DNA of 64,000 nt from Paralvinella palmiformis (lineage: Eukaryota > Annelida > Polychaeta > Terebellida > Alvinellidae). Shown one piece after another: positions 56,415 to 64,000 of the stretch. The stretch lies in assembly GCA_025642065.1 (NCBI GenBank), contig JAODUP010001057.1:1-64000 (forward strand). Reading direction: 5' to 3'. The translations under genes were made by a program, and so were the position numbers. The first letter of the stretch is position 1. Each line of letters opens with the position of its first letter. The notes beneath the pieces are model-generated. The model saw only the letters and a list, made by a program, of their open reading frames with translations, had not been told where the DNA came from and did no database searches.

Positions 56415-58889
56415 TTTGTTAACCTGTTACGCGAAGTCAGACTTCAATGGAGAGAGGACAGTTGACGGTTGTGTTCGTTGATTTTCTGAAATGCAATGTT
56501 GAGAGAAACTGTCATTTATACAGTCTCTGTGCTTAACACAATTCATGACATAACCCAATACATGTATGTAAATAGATCAGATGTATAAATCAAATGGATT
56601 CACATTCAGTGAACTTTTCATTATGCAAATAATAATAATAACAAACTTCTATAATGCCAATATCCCTGAAAAGAGTGGAGCTCAGTGGGGAACCCAGTAC
56701 CTGGGGTTAGGCAATCTCATGGTCAAGGTACGATACAAAATTCATCAACAATTAAATGATCGGATGTAGTGGAAACTTAGGAGGGATAAGCAAGTCTGAA
56801 AATGGTGAGTTTCAAATGGTGATGGAAAGAAACTATACTATTTGATGACTTAACATGTTTGGAAAGTGAGTTCCAAAGAGTTGGGACAGCAACTGCAAAA
56901 ATCACGAGTGCCAGAACATAAATCTAATACACTCAAAAAAGGGACTCTGTTATATTGTACAAATCATATATTGATAGTCATATCATTTCTAAATGTCATA
57001 TTTTGATTGTGTTGATCATGATGACTCCATCAAACCATGTTTGAAGTTTATTAAAATAGTAAGTTATCAGTGAAACTGCAGCATTTGAGGGGTATTGGAA
57101 TTTGGGGGAAGTTTATATTCAAAGCTCTATGGTTACTAATTTACTAAGATTAAAATTACTGAGCATTATCGCTGACATACTACTGAATTGAATGAAAGGA
57201 AAGAATTATTATTGTAATGTTTAAAAAGATATTTTCTTGATTCAATCTTATGAGGTGATATGACCTTATGTAGACATCAGGTTTGTGACCAGATGCTGAA
57301 AACAGTGGATTAAACCACGTTTTTCACTGTCCCATCAGAAATACCTTTCTGGCATCTAAAATGTCAGAAACCCTAAAACTTCTATTGTAATTTATATATA
57401 CACATATAGACGATAATATAGCATTGTTTAAATGTGCTTGATTTTCTTAATAACATTCACAAATAATTATAATTACTCATATGACATAGAATTAGTAAAT
57501 ACCGGGTAATACCAGTATTTTGAAACTGAAGTAGTTAACTTTTAAAGCAATTGCAACATCAGTTGGTAAGCTGCAATGACAGTGCAGTTCAAGTCCATAT
57601 TTGCAATCAGACTTTTATAGCAGTGTTTAGGTGGCCCATTAATTTCCTACCTTCTCTGTTGTCTGGTATAAATGGATTACTCGGATTTTGACATTGAATC
57701 GTGAATTGCCTTTTTTATATTAAACCTTTGTGACTTCAGTCGTGCTAATAATATTTGATTGGACATTATATTTATAGATGGCAGACCAGCTAAGGTCATG
57801 TAGGTACACATTATCAAAGTGAATGGGAACCGACTTGAAATGATAAATTGTGATTATGTCCCGAATGGATTTTTGCGAATTAAACTCATAATGGCCAAAG
57901 TCATCAGACGTTTCCAGAGGCAATTTTAGTTTCCAACAGTTTCTGATGTCAGAGAGCCAACCCTGATAGACCCGAAGATGTAATTAACTTCCATAAGATG
58001 ACAACATTGATGATGATGATGATGATTAATAATGAAGATAGTAAGCTGAATACCATATGTATCTTGCCCATCTGTATCTTCCTTCAGTGACCACTTATCT
58101 AAAAATTGATCCCTCCAATATTGCCATTACAAATATAAAGACCATAAGGGGGGCAGAACTTTATGTTTAAAGTTATCCATGCAATATTTAAAAACCAAAC
58201 ATAATCCATAAACAGAGTATAAATACAGCAGCAGCATCATCACCTACCGATTGGAAACAACTTTTGGTGATGCAGGGCAGGTAACATTTTAAAGATCCCT
58301 GACTTGTTGTCAAGTTGAAACATCAAACTACTAACACGTAATGCACACATACCAAGATGGTACCATTTTTCTCTCATGGGATGGAAACGTTGTATATTTG
58401 TATACCCTGGCATGTACTTGGAGATTTTGGTGAGATTCAAACCTTAACTTGAAACGTGGCGTCCCAGGACAAGAGACAAGACTCATCATAATATGACATC
58501 AGTATCATCAATGTTTTAAAATTACCAACCATATATTGTTATATACATAACCCATATATAACAATTCAACTGAAAGGGTCATCCAAATTCAATGTTTATA
58601 AATACCTTGAATATGATAACAAACTAGGAAGTGCCACACTAAATCACTGGCTGATTGATAAATGTGATTGTTTAATGGCAGGACAATATCTAAATTAATT
58701 AGTCTGTTATAATTGTTACAGTGAAATAGTGCACTATTTTGGAGACGCTGGATTGCTGAAAGAAACACAGCCATGACAAAGCAATGACATCTTGCATATG
58801 TGACAATTTAGACCTTTACATTGTGAACATATCACAGTTAGGTAGACACTGGTAATCTAGGCTAGAGGATGACTGAGCAGTGGTATAAT
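56415..58889. other. Upstream flank of exon 1A
   Basis: The first ~100 bp may hold the exon 1A 5' UTR and promoter. The rest is AT-rich with no coding signal, repeat family or RNA gene that I can support. Confidence 0.4.
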
Positions 58890-59178
58890 CCCCCAGGGGG
58901 GGGACTCCTCCAGGTAGCTGGTGACTCCCATGCTAAAAAATGAATCCTTCCCCCCCCACTTCACCTATTTCTGTACCTGAAATTCCCACTCCCCCATATC
59001 AAAATATTTTCACCAATTTGACCCTCGCTTTTCTATGTTGTAAGCAGTTTCAATCGAGAAACACATGCACACACACACATTACCGCCCTTGTCGCTGTTC
59101 GCCGACTCTTTATCCCGCGATTTCTGGTCAAGCACGGGAGTCACCAGCTACATGGAGGATCGCTCCCCCCTTTCCGTG
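58890..59178. mobile_element. Short foldback transposon (MITE) with 8-bp duplication
   Basis: Inverted arms of about 38 bp (GGACTCCTCCAGGTAGCTGG plus TGACTCCC at 58901-58930; inverted GGGAGTCACCAGCTACATGG at about 59130-59149) lie near the ends. The flanking octamers GGTATAAT (58882-58889 and 59179-59186) are identical. The octamer length suggests hAT mobilisation. The element is 289 bp and non-coding. Confidence 0.75.
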
Positions 59179-59186
59179 GGTATAAT

Positions 59187-60387
59187 GGCAGGTTACAAGC
59201 CAGCCACTAATTAACATACTATACCTTTGATGATCAAATGTTGGCCATGTAATGTGAGCTCTACCCACGCAGTTAGCACATTAGATACTTATATCACATA
59301 TCAGACACTTATATTACATATTACACACTTATATCGCACGGCAGAAGTTGCTCTGCGACTCTTCAACAGGCGGGCGCACTCGTCTTTCCCAAAACTGACA
59401 TTTTCCGACTCAGATTTCTCACACGTCAGAAACTACCCAGCACAGCGTGATCTTTTGTTTACCCAAATATTACACAATAACGTACAAATGAACAGGCACG
59501 AAACCTGCCCACATGATTCATAGAAAAGTCGGCAAACGGTACCCGGCTCGCTCGGTGCACTATAGAAACACCAAGATACACGAATAAACAGGAAATGCGC
59601 CAACCAGCATATAGCAAACCAGCTGAAACAAATCATATATGTCAGAATAACGAACGCAAAAATATACGATGCATAGAACATGGTAACAGTTATAAAAATT
59701 AAATTAGCTCTTGCCCTCGGAGATCGTATCAGTCATAGATAGTTATATAAGGTTGAAATGACATACCATGAATCATGGCGTAGCATGTCGCTGACTCATG
59801 TCCAGCTGAGTACAGCGCCCAGTACGGTGTATTCCGTTGACTGTTGCGACGATCTGATGTACTGCCAAACTGTGAAATGAGAACACCAGCTGTACGATGT
59901 GCTGTCGGGTAGGTAGTTAGTTAGTTAGGGGTATATGTCTCTGGACCGTAGTAATAATAACACTAACAATTATAATGATTATGTTAAAAAATCACTGCCA
60001 CTAAAGTACAAAATTATGCGTACAAAAACCAGCAGCCAGAACGGTGACGTACTGGAGCAAAATATATCACAACTTCAGACTGTGTGTGGCATTTGGCGAA
60101 TTATCTGAAAATATGTTTAAATAGCAGATATATTTTTCATGTGAATTTCTCGTATTCCAATTACGTTTAAGGCATTTGTAAGGCATTACCTCGGTTTTTC
60201 GTCAAAAGACCGGGTTACGTTACGACTTGGAACCAAATAATGACGTCGGGCGGGGTATGACTATACAGTGTCCCGATCCCATAGTGGAGGGGGATCGTTT
60301 TGATTACACCCTCCCCCAGATCAGGGTTTCAAATGAATTAAGATGTCTGTGTTTGTTGGAGACATCTTGGTCAGTGTTCCTATATAA
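59187..60387. other. Unassigned intergenic stretch
   Basis: No recognisable gene, RNA or repeat family on either strand. Confidence 0.4.
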
Positions 60388-60708
60388 TAATAATAATATG
60401 TCATATTTATATAGCGCCCTATTCAGCTAGAAGCTGCTCTAAGGCGCTTTGCAATATTATTATCCCCGACTCGGACCTGTTTCTACCCAGCACATATCTC
60501 AACTCCCAAGGGAGTATACAACGCATGCTGCCATTATATGCGTAAAGCGTTACACAAACACATAGCCATCTCGTCCTGTCGGGTACTCGTTTTTATGGAT
60601 GAGTGAACCAGTCGCCACATGACGGCATTGCAGCTCACGGAGCCTCGAACCCGCGACCGTTCGGCTACGAGGCCTACGCTCTAATCAACTGCGCTATCAC
60701 GGCTCGAC
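60388..60708 (-). repeat. tRNA-derived SINE, family B, intact copy
   Basis: On the minus strand the head reads GAGCCGTGATAGCGCAGTTG then ATTAGAGCG (A-box region) and GGTTCGAGGCTCC (B box), typical of a tRNA-derived pol III promoter. The body includes CTCCCTTGGGAGTTGAG and ends with GCAAAGCGCCTTAGAGCAGC, GGGCGCTATATAAATATGAC and (ATT)n. The tail resembles the LINE 3' end at 26380-26460. An older copy is at 48120-48410. Confidence 0.88.
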
Positions 60709-60881
60709 ATATATAACCAGTGCCCAGATTAAACAAATCGCTACAAATATTTCGATCAGATACAAAACCCACGTCGTACAGATGACATACAACATTATGA
60801 GAATATCATATCGCTTGAATGTATTAAATAAAATAACATATACAATCCTTATAACAATAACATTCCTGAAATCGAAATCGC

Positions 60882-60914
<33 letters not shown>

Positions 60915-62160
60915 CAAAAGCGCTATATACTAAATGCATTAACACCAAGTACATGTACATATAAACTAATTCTCCACCATATCTATTACAGATCATGTTA
61001 TCTCACTTCCTGTGTGCGCTAATTTGTTTTTGTTTTCTACTAACAGCTAATCACAATAGATTTAATTCCGTTTGTTCCATAGATATGCAGTTTTTGCTAA
61101 TTTGTGTATCTATTTTTAGTGTTCTATTCTATTATACTGTGTACTACCAGCTACTAGCTGAAACGTTTGGGAAATACACCGAATAATTGTTTCTCAAACA
61201 AAGCGCCTTATTAAATCATAAATACGTTTACCTGTGTATTGAAATTTTGATTAATTCATAATATTTGCGATGCTCGAAGGTGAATCGTACCAAATACTAA
61301 AATATGAATGATTCTACCGTTGTGACGTATTGCTGCCTCGTGTACTAGACGCCGTACGTTGTAAATCAGGATTCACGTGGTCAGTGTGGGTGAAAGAGAA
61401 CAATGAGAAAATTTATGCATGACTGAAAAATATTCAAATCTATTCAGCGGCTGCCATTTGTTTTTATTATAACACGGCTGGGTAAAAAACAATGAAATAG
61501 CATTTAATCAGTGGCCCAGGGCTCGGTGCATAAACAAACCTGTGATGCTGGAAAAACCTGGAGACATTTTTTTTATAAACAAGCCCACAAAACCCACTTC
61601 TGATATCGCCGGGCGGCCATATTATTGTGCGATCCAGAAATAAACTTGTCCCAGACGCAGAGAATTTTAAACGTGATGAATCATCCGGCCGATTCTTGGA
61701 ATAAGTAAAGCGAAGTTCGTTACCAGTATGGATCCTCGGTGGCCGTCTATAACCGATCCGTAGCTGATGGGCGGATTCTGGAGCAATACTACTGGTGCGT
61801 TATCAGAATGTATGGCGCTATATAGGATAACAAGTCAGACCGGATCACTAGTAAGACGGGATATTTCTTCATTGAATTAACGAACCTGTACCTACTCAGA
61901 GAATCCGGCGAACGGGGGAAGTGAGTTAGGACGCCGTCTGCTGATCCAGGTGTGGCCGTGATGCAACCATTGACGGACAACAAATTGTCAGCGATCAATC
62001 AACCAATAAAGCGTGGCTGGATCGTCTGGATCTAATCTATTAGCTGCCAGATATATAACTCTTATCAGTTAGAGATGTGTGCGTCTTAAAAATATCCCGA
62101 TCGTGGTCTACGTGTATTTAGCTGATTTAACTTGCTAAAGTATAATTGAAAAGCTACATT
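60709..62160. other. Unassigned intergenic stretch
   Basis: Contains a TA microsatellite at 60884-60912. No gene recognised. 61590-62000 is somewhat richer in CpG than its surroundings, but no exon signature was found. Confidence 0.4.
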
Positions 62161-62690
62161 GGGTGAGTGAGTGAGTGAGTGAGTGAGTGAGTGAGTGAGT
62201 CAATCAGTCAGTCAGTCAGTCGTCAGTCAGTCAGTTAGTCAGTCAGTCAGTCAGTCAGTCAGTCACTAAATGGGTTTGTAGAGTGAGTGGGTTTCATGAG
62301 TGAGTGAGTAAATGAATGAGTGAATGAATGGGTTTGATAAGTGAGTGAGTGAGTCAGTCAGTGAATACGTGGTGGGGTTTGATGATTGAGTGAGTGGGTT
62401 TGATGAGTGAGTAAAACGAATGAGTGAGTTTGTGTGAGTGAGTCATTGAGTCAGTAAATGATTGAGTGAGTGAGTTTTATTAATAAGTGAATGAGTGAGT
62501 GAGTGAGTGAATCAGTCAGTGAAAATGTGGATGAGTTTGATGAGTGAGTGAGTGGGTTTGATGAATGGGTGTTATTTTGAGTGGGTAAGTGAGTGAATTT
62601 TTATGAGAGAGGGAGTAGGTTTGTGTGAGTTTGATGTGTGAGTTTAATGAGTGAGTGGCTAGTTTTGATGAGTGAGTGAGTGTTTTGTTT
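62161..62690 (+). repeat. Degenerate (GTGA/GTCA)n array
   Basis: A ~530-bp field of GTGAGTGA and GTCAGTCA runs, with an interspersed higher-order unit like GGGTTTGATGAGTGAGTGAG recurring every 40-90 bp. Block switching between GTGA and GTCA suggests slippage and later mutation. Open frames here are simply repeat translations. Confidence 0.9.
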
Positions 62691-62825
62691 AAACGCTGAT
62701 CACACACCCCATATATGTCATCTTCACAGGAAACTTCCCACACACCGTTCTAATACTGGGAGATAGATAGCAGCACAGTGCATTATCAACTTAGCTATGT
62801 GAGTGTTCAACAGTCCCTTTTCTTC

Positions 62826-62900
62826 TACTACTATTACTACTACTATAACTACTACTATTACTACTACTATTACTACTACTATTATTACTATTACTACTAC
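62826..62900 (+). repeat. (TAC)n-type trinucleotide array
   Basis: ACTACTATTACTACTACTAT-type repeats cover about 75 bp. Its reverse frame reads as Ser/Asn-rich and should not be taken for a gene. Confidence 0.9.
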
Positions 62901-63005
62901 TCTGATATTGCATAAAAATTTTCAGATCTAAAACCCAAGATTCATTAAGATGATGCTGTGGATGATAATGATGAGTTTGATGATATGACAACCGTTTTAT
63001 CACAA

Positions 63006-63053
<48 letters not shown>

Positions 63054-64000
63054 AATATTGAAATTGTGCTCGTACACATCGACGTACATTTATTTGATTA
63101 AACTACTTTGATTTATTATTTGTCTTATAAAATCATTAAGATATGGTTTTGTTAACTAATAGATTAATAAAGTTTTATTATACCCCCCCCCTCTCTCTCT
63201 GGAACTCCCGCGATGATATTAAAAAAAGTGTGTGTGCGTGTGGTTATATAAATCTATGCACTTTTGTACATCTGTATTATAACGAACACGGATCCAATAA
63301 TATTATACCCATTAAACTGATTGTTTACATCCTAAACTGTTTACATACTAAACTGTTTACGCCCTAAACACATGATAGTCTGTACAAACAAAATGTAATC
63401 ACCATTAAACACGATAACCTTACACTCAAGTATACACCATAGGATGATATCATTCTCCGGAATTTGGCTCCGGAAACAACAAAAAACCAGTTGCCATGGA
63501 AACGTGAATATACAATAATTATAATAGTATGCCATAAAACAGGCCGAACCTTGGGATACACTATCAGCGTTCACCTCTCAACGAATACGCTAACCAAGCA
63601 TGTGTTCGGTGCACACCGTGACCCAATTAAACAAGTGACCGTATTTGATAAATATTTCGCCATCCTTTGTCTACCAGCGGCATAAACGACAGTTTGCCAG
63701 GAAATGACGGCACCGGAGAAGACAGCTGCTTGACGCAGCTTCTACAGCATCATCGAATATAAAGCGTGGCTGGGGGTCCTTCCATCCGGTACAGACAATC
63801 ACGTGAAAACAACGCCGAATTAGCATTTCGCAGCCGCAAGCTCGTATACGAATTAGCACGCATTTATTAAACGAGAAATACCTCTTGGGACGCCTCCTCG
63901 GCACGCGCAAACGTTCTGGATCCACCGAGCGTACAACCCGGACGACGAACCCTGGATGAGGTGGTTATAGCGGTGGCTGGTTTGCCGGTATCCAGATTCG
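62901..64000. other. Right edge of window
   Basis: CT and TA tracts at 63008-63051 and a poly-C at 63183 precede unassigned sequence. The last ~350 bp are richer in CpG and could approach a promoter outside the window, but no exon was recognised. An open frame at 63671-63925 (minus) has no family match. Confidence 0.35.

Noticed and set aside
63671..63925. 84-codon minus-strand frame at the right edge
   Set aside because: No recognisable domain, no convincing splice or promoter context; could only be reconsidered with sequence beyond the window.

Overview
The window is from an intron-rich animal nuclear genome. It is AT-rich by eye and full of dinucleotide microsatellites, tRNA-derived SINEs, LINE and Ty3/gypsy fragments and short inverted-repeat transposons. 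A short dispersed module built around GTTGTTTAACGACACATCG and the protein similarities suggest a lophotrochozoan, most likely a mollusc. The species cannot be fixed from sequence alone. All gene models were built by eye from splice sites, reading phase and remembered family sequences. No transcript data were available.

Layout: (1) 377-6556, minus strand: METTL1, the tRNA m7G46 methyltransferase. Five of its exons are visible and the 3' terminal exon lies left of base 1. (2) 6557-12451: a repeat-filled intergenic stretch. It holds a hAT-like element with an 8-bp target duplication, a Ty3/gypsy reverse-transcriptase relic split by a second hAT-like element, a LINE relic, and a pair of ~90-bp inverted repeats. 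(3) 12452-13798, plus strand: MFSD5, a molybdate-anion transporter homologue of the major facilitator superfamily, with one uninterrupted coding exon. (4) 17403-56414, minus strand: one large gene of the dihydropyrimidinase/CRMP (collapsin response mediator protein) family, convergent with MFSD5. (5) 56415-64000: no recognisable gene; a 289-bp foldback transposon, a SINE and simple-sequence arrays.

The most interesting feature is the dihydropyrimidinase/CRMP gene. Exons 2-14 form a perfectly phased 570-codon reading frame. It keeps the dihydropyrimidinase metal ligands (His-X-His, the carboxylated Lys, His, Asp) but ends in a CRMP-type tail (LSGAQIDD...PPGG). The exon carrying the remaining metal-binding His is present twice, as two 121-nt versions with identical phases: 8a (25000-25120, VHVMSKS, enzyme-like) and 8b (24234-24354, TKVMSKS, CRMP-like). 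Because 121 is not a multiple of three, using both or neither breaks the frame, so the two must be mutually exclusive. Exon 8a is preceded by a 212-nt stretch without any AG on the transcript strand, a mark of a distant branch point. It is followed by a CA-repeat tract. One gene therefore appears to make a zinc enzyme and a non-enzymatic cytoskeletal adaptor by swapping one exon.

The same gene has at least two convincing alternative first exons. One is a 110-codon exon resembling the vertebrate long CRMP-A amino terminus (56085-56414). The other is a 15-codon CRMP-B-like exon beside a CpG-rich island (44190-44234). A third, Met-only candidate lies at 33206-33208.
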